A DNA stretch of 37,330 nt. Origin: Candidatus Dojkabacteria bacterium (GTDB taxonomy: Bacteria; Patescibacteriota; Dojkabacteria; GCA-002793355). A model generated the notes under the pieces. The model made no database searches and was not told the origin of the DNA. It worked only from the letters and a program-made list of their open reading frames with translations. The stretch spans positions 1-37,330 of the forward strand of contig WFTI01000038.1 in the NCBI GenBank assembly GCA_015485585.1, in the 5' to 3' direction. Numbering within the stretch: the stretch's first letter is position 1; each line of letters opens with the position of its first letter. Position numbers and translations under genes: made by a program. Shown here piece by piece: positions 8,582-16,561 of the stretch.

Positions 8582-10389
8582 AAAACCCTTACATGGGCAA
8601 GCAGGTTAGTAAACGATTGGATATCTGCCTCTTCATCGGGCTGGTTTAAAAACGCACGCCTTTTAACGTAATATTCATATGCGAGGTGACTTGCAAAATT
8701 TGAGGCATGTATGGCGTTTGTAGGACTTAAGATGTGAATTTCAACATGGATTCCTTTCCTTGCCCATTTGCTGAGAAGGATAAGATCTTCTTCTTTCGTG
8801 ATATTTAATAACCTGGCAACTTGTCTGAGATGTTTTTTAGAGGGGCGAAAAACAAAATGAATTGCTTCTCGTCCAAGGTTGGAGTGGAATTTTTCAAGTG
8901 TCTGGCCTCCAAGCGGATGAGTATATGAGTTATATCGATTCAGTTCTTTTAAAAAGGCGTACATTTTTTGGTTAAGCGCTGCTGTTATTAAGGTTACACC
9001 TACTAGATCAGGAAGGTTGTTTATTAATGTTCGTATATTATTTAAATCTGGTGTTAATTGTTGTTTTATAAGATATCGTAGAACCTTAGAAAGCGAAGAT
9101 CCAAAGCTCTTTACTCTTCCGTAAACAAGGGGACATACTCTATAGATGTCTTCTGTAAACCATACTGCAGGCAACAGGTTGTGTTCGGTTTTTAGTTTTG
9201 ACACCACCTCTTTTGCCATATTAAGCCTTTTGTAGGTATCGTGTATTTGGGAGATTCTTTTGATGAGATCGTACGGGGGAGTTTGATAATTTATTCGATA
9301 TAGATGACGCGTAAACAGCGATTCTGCTTGATTTAATGGGGTTATAGTGGGGTTTTGGCTTTGGCTAAGTTCAAGCAATCTTTTTATAATAAGCTGCGCT
9401 GCTTCAAGCGAGAGTTTTATACATCGGGTTTGTAGGGCTTCCTTGAAAAAAGTAAGGGTGGCATCATAGAAATCGTTTAATTCTTGTGAGAGAAAACGTA
9501 CTGCTTTATTTTTCAGATTGGCTACTAGTTCATATTGTTGTATAGCCTCAGCGAATGGAATAAAGAAATAATACGCTTCTATTGCATCTTCGTGCATTTT
9601 TTTAAAGGCATCCTCTTCCTCTTTTGGTAACGGAAAGCTTAGATTATCAAGCTTCTCAACAGTTTTTATAAGAAGTGGAATGTTCCCAAACAGAAGCTGT
9701 ATGGTAAGAATCTTTTCTAGATCAGCCATTCTTACAATCGGAAAACTCTGGTTTTTCACAACCTGTATATATCTTATCTGTTCAGCCATAAACTCAGTAA
9801 AATGCATTCCAACTAAGGTTTTGGCAAGTTGGTCGGCATAAGAATAATCTTTAAAATCGAAAGTTTTCACGAGATGTTCTGCCACGACAGATAATGCATC
9901 GATGATCTTTTCAAGATCATACAAAGAGATGTTCTGTTTTCTTTCTATCTGAATTACATTGCCAATTGCAGACATAAAAGAATCATCAGAGAGATCAAAA
10001 AAAGACGATCTTTTTATATGTTTCGGATCAACAAGATCATGAAGCAAAGAGGCAAGCACTGCTATCTCTTTTTCAACCTTACCCCATTTAAATGGATCTT
10101 TCTCTAAAATCCGTGTTACCTCATAGGCAATCCGTATAGCATGTAATGCTAGATTATCTTGTTTTCCGTTTCTTAAGCGGGTTTTTCGAGGGAGTTTTTC
10201 AAGGACTTTTAAAAGTTCAAAGACTTTATCGATTATTCCTTCAGTCTGGAGAAAGCCTAGAATCTGTTGTCTATAAGGCGAATATTCATCAGGATTTAGC
10301 ATCCATTTATACGGATAATCCTGACGATAAGGTGATACAACAGAAGCTAAACTAAACCTCTTTGCCTTATCATCTTCAGGAAAGTGCAC
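8563..10389 (-). CDS. Divergent RelA/SpoT homologue (HD domain + synthetase-like domain)
   Basis: HD region HAIRIAYEVTRILE...LASLLHDLVDPKH; linker EAYYFFIPFAEAIQQYELVANLKNKAVRFL; synthetase-like GRVKSFGSSLSKVLRY...LPDLVGVTLIT...GIHVEIHILSPTNAIHASNFASHLAYEY. GTG start. Confidence 0.6.
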   Translation of the reverse strand: MHFPEDDKAKRFSLASVVSPYRQDYPYKWMLNPDEYSPYRQQILGFLQTEGIIDKVFELLKVLEKLPRKTRLRNGKQDNLALHAIRIAYEVTRILEKDPFKWGKVEKEIAVLASLLHDLVDPKHIKRSSFFDLSDDSFMSAIGNVIQIERKQNISLYDLEKIIDALSVVAEHLVKTFDFKDYSYADQLAKTLVGMHFTEFMAEQIRYIQVVKNQSFPIVRMADLEKILTIQLLFGNIPLLIKTVEKLDNLSFPLPKEEEDAFKKMHEDAIEAYYFFIPFAEAIQQYELVANLKNKAVRFLSQELNDFYDATLTFFKEALQTRCIKLSLEAAQLIIKRLLELSQSQNPTITPLNQAESLFTRHLYRINYQTPPYDLIKRISQIHDTYKRLNMAKEVVSKLKTEHNLLPAVWFTEDIYRVCPLVYGRVKSFGSSLSKVLRYLIKQQLTPDLNNIRTLINNLPDLVGVTLITAALNQKMYAFLKELNRYNSYTHPLGGQTLEKFHSNLGREAIHFVFRPSKKHLRQVARLLNITKEEDLILLSKWARKGIHVEIHILSPTNAIHASNFASHLAYEYYVKRRAFLNQPDEEADIQSFTNLLAHVRVFYRNLR

Positions 10390-10407
10390 AAGCCCATTAT
10401 ATCATTT

Positions 10408-11424
10408 TTATATCCAAAATACAACCATAAGTAGGTTTAAAAATGGAGATATTAGATAGGCATATAACCTGGTGGTAGCTTTAGTAAGAAGAAGAGGGCT
10501 AAAAAGATAAGCTATCACGATAAAGATATCCATGAACGGGGTTATGAAAATAGTGTAGAAAACGCCCTTTAGGGTGAGATCAGAGAATAAAAGGTACACA
10601 ACTCCTACCATCACAAGCTGAACAAGAATAGGAGAAAAAACTCTTATCAGGTTGTTTTTGTTAGTAGACACAAGAAGTAAAGTAAGATAGGCTGTAATAC
10701 TTAGAAGAAAGCTAATATCCCTTATAAGTAACGGATCATAAAGCACAAGAAAAATAAGTGCTACTGCCGTGATAGAGTAGGGTGAAACCTTAACCCTTAA
10801 CTGCTTTGATATCGCTAGGCTCAAAAAAGTAGATGCAGCTCTTAAGAGAGGAGGTTGATCACCTACAATAAGGAGCATGCTTGTTGATATAAATACTGCT
10901 ATAGGCAGGGGATATTTCTTTATGAACCTCTTAAAAAACACCTCAAAAAACAACGATAAGACCGTCAAGTTATACCCTGATACTACAAGAACATGTAAGA
11001 TTCCTTTCTCTTTTGATTTTTTGTATAGATTTTCTGGTAGTTTATGTTTCTTTCCCAATACAATTGAGGTGTACAGTGCCAGTTGATAATCGTTAAGATA
11101 TGGTGAAAGCCTTTTGGTGGTAAAGTTGTATATCCTGTAAGATGCCCAGTTTATGGTGTTTTTTATGTGGCACGGAAAAACACTGCTATGTGTGAAGTTT
11201 TGCATACCCCCCGGGATATCTTGTCTAATATAGTTTCTACCAATACCCCCACTGGTATGCCCAAAAACTTTAAACCAAACAATAACTATTAGGGTAAGAG
11301 CCACAAGAATATATGCTTTTTTCGGGCGTGTTAAAAGTCCAAGGGTAAACCAGAAAACCATATAAAATAGTCCTTTTTCGATAAGAAACCACCAGCATCC
11401 GAGTATCCATAGCAGGCTTATCAC
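10408..11424 (-). CDS. ComEC/Rec2-like competence domain protein, short form lacking the metallo-beta-lactamase domain
   Basis: LYTSIVLGKKHKLPENLYKKSKEKGILHVLVVSGYNLTVLS...GDQPPLLRAASTFLSLAIS; multi-TM; GTG start. Confidence 0.8.
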   Translation of the reverse strand: MISLLWILGCWWFLIEKGLFYMVFWFTLGLLTRPKKAYILVALTLIVIVWFKVFGHTSGGIGRNYIRQDIPGGMQNFTHSSVFPCHIKNTINWASYRIYNFTTKRLSPYLNDYQLALYTSIVLGKKHKLPENLYKKSKEKGILHVLVVSGYNLTVLSLFFEVFFKRFIKKYPLPIAVFISTSMLLIVGDQPPLLRAASTFLSLAISKQLRVKVSPYSITAVALIFLVLYDPLLIRDISFLLSITAYLTLLLVSTNKNNLIRVFSPILVQLVMVGVVYLLFSDLTLKGVFYTIFITPFMDIFIVIAYLFSPLLLTKATTRLYAYLISPFLNLLMVVFWI

Positions 11425-11455
11425 CTTCTAAGGATAGTAGGTTATAATTATTTCG

Positions 11456-12340
11456 ATGACCCGTTTATATGGTGCCCATCTATCTATCGGGGAGGGGTTT
11501 AAAAATATTCCCTTGTTAGCTAAAGAGCTAGGGATTTCAGCAGTCCAGATACATCCATCTGCGCCCCAACGGTGGATTACTAAGCCGATTGAAGATGAGA
11601 AAGCTGAACAGTTAGTAAAGTATGCTAAAAACACCCCTCTTAGACTAATTTTTCACCATGCTATCTATCTTATAAACCTTGCTCAGCCTGATAAACAGAA
11701 GTTTCATCTATCAAAGATGGCGATAGTTGTGTACCTTCAGTTTGATCATGAGATAAATCGGTTAGCATCGATTTTCAAATCTCCTCTGCGAAGCGGGGGA
11801 GTTGTTGTGCATACTGGGTCTGCAAAGTATTATCCTACAGAGAAAGAAGCTCTTGCAAGGGCAGTAAAGGGGCTTAATTGGATATGTGAGAATTCCCCAA
11901 AAGATTCTGTCATTTTACTTGAGACCAGCGCAGGGGCAGGTAAAATCATAGGAGATCGGTTCGAAGAGCTTGCGGAGCTTAAAGCAAAATGTAAATACTC
12001 AGAGCGGATCTTTTTTGCTCTTGATACTCAACATATGTACGCATCAGGTTACGATATTGTAAAAAAGACAGATGAAGTTGCCAAACAGGCTGAAAAGATT
12101 CTTGGGCTTGAGAACATAAAACTAATCCATGTAAATGATTCTCCATATAATTTGGGGGAGCGCAAAGATCGCCATGCAAACATAGGGGAGGGAGTTTTAG
12201 GAGTAGAAGGCTTAAAGGTGTTTTTAACACATGAAGCTTTCGCTAATATTCCTGCTTTGCTTGAGACTCCAAATGTTAAAAGCAAAAAGACTTTAAAGAA
12301 AGAGGTCAGACTTTTACGGAAGGTTTTGGGGATAGGTTAG
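11456..12340 (+). CDS. nfo: Endonuclease IV (AP endonuclease, TIM barrel)
   Basis: GAHLSIGEGFKN, VVVHTGSAKYY, ILLETSAGAG, ALDTQHMYASGYDI, LIHVNDSPYNLGERKDRHANIGEG, ALLETP. Confidence 0.93.
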   Translation: MTRLYGAHLSIGEGFKNIPLLAKELGISAVQIHPSAPQRWITKPIEDEKAEQLVKYAKNTPLRLIFHHAIYLINLAQPDKQKFHLSKMAIVVYLQFDHEINRLASIFKSPLRSGGVVVHTGSAKYYPTEKEALARAVKGLNWICENSPKDSVILLETSAGAGKIIGDRFEELAELKAKCKYSERIFFALDTQHMYASGYDIVKKTDEVAKQAEKILGLENIKLIHVNDSPYNLGERKDRHANIGEGVLGVEGLKVFLTHEAFANIPALLETPNVKSKKTLKKEVRLLRKVLGIG

Positions 12341-12352
12341 GTATAATACGGT

Positions 12353-13027
12353 ATGTTTAGTCTTTTTGAACTCCCCGCTACCACCAATTGGGCAGGTTTT
12401 ATTATCTGGTTCGTCATAATGTTTTCAGCTGTTCCTTTTCTAAGATACGTAGTAGGAATAAGACACTGGAGGAACTCAACCGCTATCACTTTCGCTATTT
12501 CGTTGTGGTTATTTCTTTCGGTCTTTCGCCGTTGGTATATAGGAACAGCAGTGTGGCTTTATCTGTTTTTTGCAGGACTAGCTTTTGGAGTTGCGGTTTA
12601 TAAATATCTACGGTTAAAGCCGATCCATTACTACGTTAAGGTCTCGCTTGTGATCTTGGGAATATTCATGGGCTTTTTTGTAGCTTTATGGGGAATTTAT
12701 TCCTTGTTAGGAGTCGTATTGTTACGGAGTCAAGAGGTTTCAGCCTCTTTGATACTGCTTTTGTCAACAGTATATGAATATGTAGTGCTTTATAGCCGTA
12801 AAGGCACCTTGGAGTTCATAAGAAGGGGGGTTGCTACAGGTTTAGTGGGCTTTATCTGGGCAACATCTGCTTATTATGATCCGCTTTTGCAGTTTATAAG
12901 TACTTACCAGGCGTTCTTTATCATTGGACTGGTTGTACTGCTTGTCTTTATTCTTGCTAGATGGAATTACCTTACAGTTGTAGAATTTTTCAGGTTTAGA
13001 CCTATCCTTGAGGCAAAACGTGATTAA
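12353..13027 (+). CDS. Seven-TM integral membrane protein, probably of the 7TM_transglut type
   Basis: Seven hydrophobic segments by eye; C-terminal EFFRFRPIL; lies directly upstream of an ATPgrasp_ST-like gene. Confidence 0.6.
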   Translation: MFSLFELPATTNWAGFIIWFVIMFSAVPFLRYVVGIRHWRNSTAITFAISLWLFLSVFRRWYIGTAVWLYLFFAGLAFGVAVYKYLRLKPIHYYVKVSLVILGIFMGFFVALWGIYSLLGVVLLRSQEVSASLILLLSTVYEYVVLYSRKGTLEFIRRGVATGLVGFIWATSAYYDPLLQFISTYQAFFIIGLVVLLVFILARWNYLTVVEFFRFRPILEAKRD

Positions 13028-13032
13028 TATGA

Positions 13033-14568
13033 GTGAAAGACCCCATGCTTAACCCTCTACGCCTTCTAAGTGAATACAAAACCTTGAATGAAGAGGTTTT
13101 GGGTTTAAACAGACGTAACCTTGAGTTTATTAAAAAGCTTAATCCGCCGATTTATCGGAAATATGTTGATAACAAGCTTCTTTGTAAACGGTTGTTTAAG
13201 AAACATAAGATTCCTACTCCTAAGACAATTAAAGTCATAAGAAGTGTAACAACCCTTGAGAAGATAGACTGGAACAGCTTACCTAGAAGTTTTGTTGTAA
13301 AACCAGCTCGGGGAACCCATGGGCGCGGAATATTGGTACTTTTTGGTAAACGTAAAAATACAGTAGAGTGGATCGGAGCAGATGGCAAGATATATACTCC
13401 TTCCTTGTTAAAAGAGCACCTCACCAATATCCTAAATGGTTATTACTCTATGGGAGGGGTTAAAGATTTTGCATATTTTGAAGAAAGAATTAAAGTGCAT
13501 CCTGTCTTAAAGCCTTATACCTATAAAGGGATCCCTGATATACGGGTAATTGTATATCGTAAGATTCCAATTATGGCGATGTTACGGCTTCCTACCCGAA
13601 GGTCTCGGGGTACTGCTAATCTGCACGCAGGAGCTGTTTCAGTAGGAATAGACCTTCGATACGGAATTACTACCCACGCTATAGTGTTGAAAGAGGTAGA
13701 TCTTTTGTCAGACCGTTATGATGTGGTGAGTGTGCATCCTGATTATCCTTATCTAAAACTTAGTGGTCTTAAGATTCCGTATTGGAATGAGATACTAGAG
13801 CTTGCTATTAAGGCGCAAAAGGCGTCTAAGATGGGATATGTTGGTGTTGATATCACAATCGACAGAGAAAGAGGACCACTAGTCATAGAGGTAAACGCAA
13901 GGCCAGGGCTTGGAATACAGGTAGCTAATGCCGCAGGGTTGCTTGAAAGAATAAATGCAGTATACAAAAGAAAAGTAAAGACCACCGCGCGGGCCATAGA
14001 GATAGCTAAAACCTTGTTTGGAGGTGAGATCGAAGAAGAAGTAGAAGCAATAACCGGAAAACAGATTCTTGGTCTGGTTGAAAACGTTGTATTGTATGCT
14101 CCTGATGATGTAAAGCTTTTTCGTAAGAAAGCTCCTTTAGAGTATAAAAAGCGCTTTGTAAAACTTGCTGAGATTCCCGTGAAGGCAAAGATAGATACAG
14201 GAGCCCTTTATTCCTCGGTCGATTATAATGTAGCCTTGAAACTTGGTTATTGGGAGCTTATGGAATTACAAGATATATTTAAAGAATCCTATAAAGATAT
14301 TGAACAGGCAAGAAAACGGTTCGAAGAGGTAAAAACCGCGTATGAAGGAAGGTTTAAAACCATAATCGGATTTAAACTCGTAAGAAGTGGAAGTGCGAAT
14401 GTTATCCGCCCGATTATTGAGATCCCTACCCTTATACGGGGAGAGTTGCGAAAGATTATCTATACCGTGGCTGATCGTAGCCACCTTCTTTACCCGGTTA
14501 TTATAGGAAGGAGAGATCTTAAAGGCTATCTTGTAGATCCGAGCATGAAATTAATACGTCGAAAATAA
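13033..14568 (+). CDS. Fusion: RimK/ATPgrasp_ST-like ligase + C-terminal retropepsin-like (RimK-associated Zn_protease/PF05618-type) domain
   Basis: VLGLNRRNLEFIKKLNPPIYRKYVDNKLLCKRLFKKHKIPTPKT, FVVKPARGTHGRGILVL, GIPDIRVIVYRKIPIMAMLRLPTRRSRGTANLHAGAVSVGIDL, VIEVNARPGLGIQ; C-term VKAKIDTGALYSSVDY...RSHLLYPVIIGRRDLKGYLVDP. GTG start at 13033 (ATG alternative at 13045). Confidence 0.85.
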   Translation: MKDPMLNPLRLLSEYKTLNEEVLGLNRRNLEFIKKLNPPIYRKYVDNKLLCKRLFKKHKIPTPKTIKVIRSVTTLEKIDWNSLPRSFVVKPARGTHGRGILVLFGKRKNTVEWIGADGKIYTPSLLKEHLTNILNGYYSMGGVKDFAYFEERIKVHPVLKPYTYKGIPDIRVIVYRKIPIMAMLRLPTRRSRGTANLHAGAVSVGIDLRYGITTHAIVLKEVDLLSDRYDVVSVHPDYPYLKLSGLKIPYWNEILELAIKAQKASKMGYVGVDITIDRERGPLVIEVNARPGLGIQVANAAGLLERINAVYKRKVKTTARAIEIAKTLFGGEIEEEVEAITGKQILGLVENVVLYAPDDVKLFRKKAPLEYKKRFVKLAEIPVKAKIDTGALYSSVDYNVALKLGYWELMELQDIFKESYKDIEQARKRFEEVKTAYEGRFKTIIGFKLVRSGSANVIRPIIEIPTLIRGELRKIIYTVADRSHLLYPVIIGRRDLKGYLVDPSMKLIRRK

Positions 14569-14593
14569 AGTAAAGACTAGGGTTTTTCTTAAC

Positions 14594-14872
14594 CTATTTC
14601 TCTTGTTCTAACGGAATAACATTTACCTGTGTTTTCACCTTACGGTTTCTTATGATCTTTCTAAACTGTACGATACCATGAATACGTGAGATAATGTCGT
14701 AGTTTCTGGCAAGTTTGGTATTAAGCCCAGGCACATATTTTGTGCCACGTTGACGAACGATTATCATCCCCGGCTTTACGTATTGACCGTGGTTGCGTTT
14801 GAGCCCTAGCCTTTTACCAGGAACATTTCCTTTTTGAGCTGATGTTGTGGCTGCACTTTTAACATGTGCCAT
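14594..14872 (-). CDS. rpmA: Ribosomal protein bL27
   Basis: MAHVKSAATTSAQKGNVPGKRLGLKRNHGQYVKPGMIIVRQRGTKYVPGLN. Confidence 0.95.
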   Translation of the reverse strand: MAHVKSAATTSAQKGNVPGKRLGLKRNHGQYVKPGMIIVRQRGTKYVPGLNTKLARNYDIISRIHGIVQFRKIIRNRKVKTQVNVIPLEQEK

Positions 14873-14909
14873 GGCGCTATTTTATCATACAAGCCGGTAT
14901 AATGTCTAT

Positions 14910-15308
14910 ATGCTAAGGCGCAAGCTAAGTAAACCTCAAAGCCTAGTATTATGGATCTTTGCTTTTGTTGCTATGGTTGTGCTTTTTCAGGTTTTGAGAG
15001 GATTTTTTAGCACTTTAAGATTGCTTATTCTTTCTGAAAAGAAAAAGAAAGAGCTAGTTTATACTTATGCCAAAGCTGCATCCTTAAAAAACCAGCTTGA
15101 TCGGATAACCTCTGAAGCGTATAAAGAGGAGTTTTTAAAATCAAACCTGGGGTATTTTGAACCCGATGAGATGCTAGTAATATTAGAGGGAACCTCTAAG
15201 CAATATGTTAAACTTATTCAAGAGACACAAAAAGCAGAAGCTCCATATAAACTTTGGTTTTTACTTTTTATTAAAGGAAAGAGTGCGTTAAAAACGGTTA
15301 AGGATTAA
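14910..15308 (+). CDS. FtsB/DivIC-like septum formation initiator family protein
   Basis: Single N-terminal TM, coiled coil, then YKEEFLKSNLGYFEPDEMLVIL. Start set to MLRRKLSK: TATAAT lies 6 nt upstream and the longer ORF start would overlap rpmA. Confidence 0.65.
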   Translation: MLRRKLSKPQSLVLWIFAFVAMVVLFQVLRGFFSTLRLLILSEKKKKELVYTYAKAASLKNQLDRITSEAYKEEFLKSNLGYFEPDEMLVILEGTSKQYVKLIQETQKAEAPYKLWFLLFIKGKSALKTVKD

Positions 15309-15339
15309 TTGCCTTGTAATAAACTGTTATAATTCAACA

Positions 15340-16254
15340 ATGAGTCTTGAGAGTTTAGAGGATGCAGTTTCTGCATTTTTGGAATATCTAAAAGAAAAAA
15401 CAAAAAGCAGATATACATATATAGCCTATAAAAATGATTTAAATCAGTTTTTGCGGTTTGCACTGCTTAGGCTCCGTAAACGAAGGACCACTCAGATAAC
15501 CCGTGATGATATCTTTGAGTATCTGCGCTTTCTTGAAGAAGAGCAAGGATTTAATGTAAGAACCGTAATAAGAAAATTAAATACTTTAAACAGTTTTTTT
15601 AAGTTTTTGGTTAACAAGGGGGTAATAGAGCATCTGGCTTCGCCGATGTTAGGGGTAAAAACCCCATCTCTTGAGAACGACGTGCCTCGTTATTTGAAGC
15701 CTGTTGAGTATCTTGCTTTAAGAGAGGTGACACGAGAAGATCCTAGATTGCACGCTATTTATGAGGTACTTCTTCAAACAGGAATACGTGTAGGAGAGCT
15801 TGCCCGCTTAAAGATCGAAGACATAAAAATGACAGAGAGGGGAAACCCATATCTTCATATCAGAGCGTATGGTGCTCAACCTGAACGTATAGTTCCTATT
15901 CCTAAAAAACTGTATAAACTTTTACAGGTATACATAAAGAAACATCGCCCTAAGGTGCAAAACGATGAAGGATATGTCTTTATAACACGCACAGGTAGAC
16001 CTCTAGCTGTGCGTAATATCCGTGATATGTTAAAACGTGCCATGGATAAGGTAGGAATAAAAGATGCAACCATAAACGATATTCGCAACACATATATTGT
16101 CTATCAGCTTCGAAACGGTGTTGACCCTTTAACCCTTGCCCGCATAGTAGGGCATAAACGGCTAAGCTCTATGGAGCGGTATATAAAGCTTGTACAGGAA
16201 GAGTTTAAAGAAACGTCCAAAGAACGGGTAGGTACCAAAGTAAAAACCTTCTAG
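15340..16254 (+). CDS. Tyrosine recombinase/integrase (XerC/D-like) with substituted catalytic motif
   Basis: SAM-like N-terminal domain; LQTGIRVGELARLKIEDI (Arg I), NDIRNT (HxxR position), GHKRLSSMERYIKL (GH and Tyr). Confidence 0.85.
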   Translation: MSLESLEDAVSAFLEYLKEKTKSRYTYIAYKNDLNQFLRFALLRLRKRRTTQITRDDIFEYLRFLEEEQGFNVRTVIRKLNTLNSFFKFLVNKGVIEHLASPMLGVKTPSLENDVPRYLKPVEYLALREVTREDPRLHAIYEVLLQTGIRVGELARLKIEDIKMTERGNPYLHIRAYGAQPERIVPIPKKLYKLLQVYIKKHRPKVQNDEGYVFITRTGRPLAVRNIRDMLKRAMDKVGIKDATINDIRNTYIVYQLRNGVDPLTLARIVGHKRLSSMERYIKLVQEEFKETSKERVGTKVKTF

Positions 16255-16277
16255 ATCTATGTTAAAATTCCCTAAAA

Positions 16278-16351
16278 GGTGCCGTAGCTCAGTTGGTTAG
16301 AGCGCGGGATTCATAACCCCGAGGTCGGCGGTTCGAGTCCGCCCGGCACCA
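16278..16351 (+). tRNA. tRNA with CAT anticodon (elongator tRNA-Met most likely; tRNA-Ile2 not excluded)
   Basis: Acceptor GGTGCCG/CGGCACC, D arm GCTC/GAGC, anticodon loop TTCATAA, T arm GGCGG-TTCGAGT-CCGCC, discriminator A; CCA not encoded. Confidence 0.93.
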
Positions 16352-16561
16352 TGGGGATTTAGAGGATCAATGTTTGTGCTCGGTTTCAAAAAACCTCCAA
16401 GTTAAGAGCCATTTAAATATATCTAGTGTCAATAGAGACGATTTCTAATACAAAAAACTTTTTGTACATCAAATTGGTTTTGTGCCATTTTTAGGGAGGC
16501 GTTTGTAGATACAGAGCTTATATACTAGGTTGGGGGTTTTACAGAAGGTATCAGGTGGGGT

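Noticed and set aside
16352-16561. Cobalamin riboswitch upstream of the B12-dependent nrdJ
   Set aside because: No B12-box-like core recognised by eye; needs cmsearch with the Rfam cobalamin model to exclude formally.
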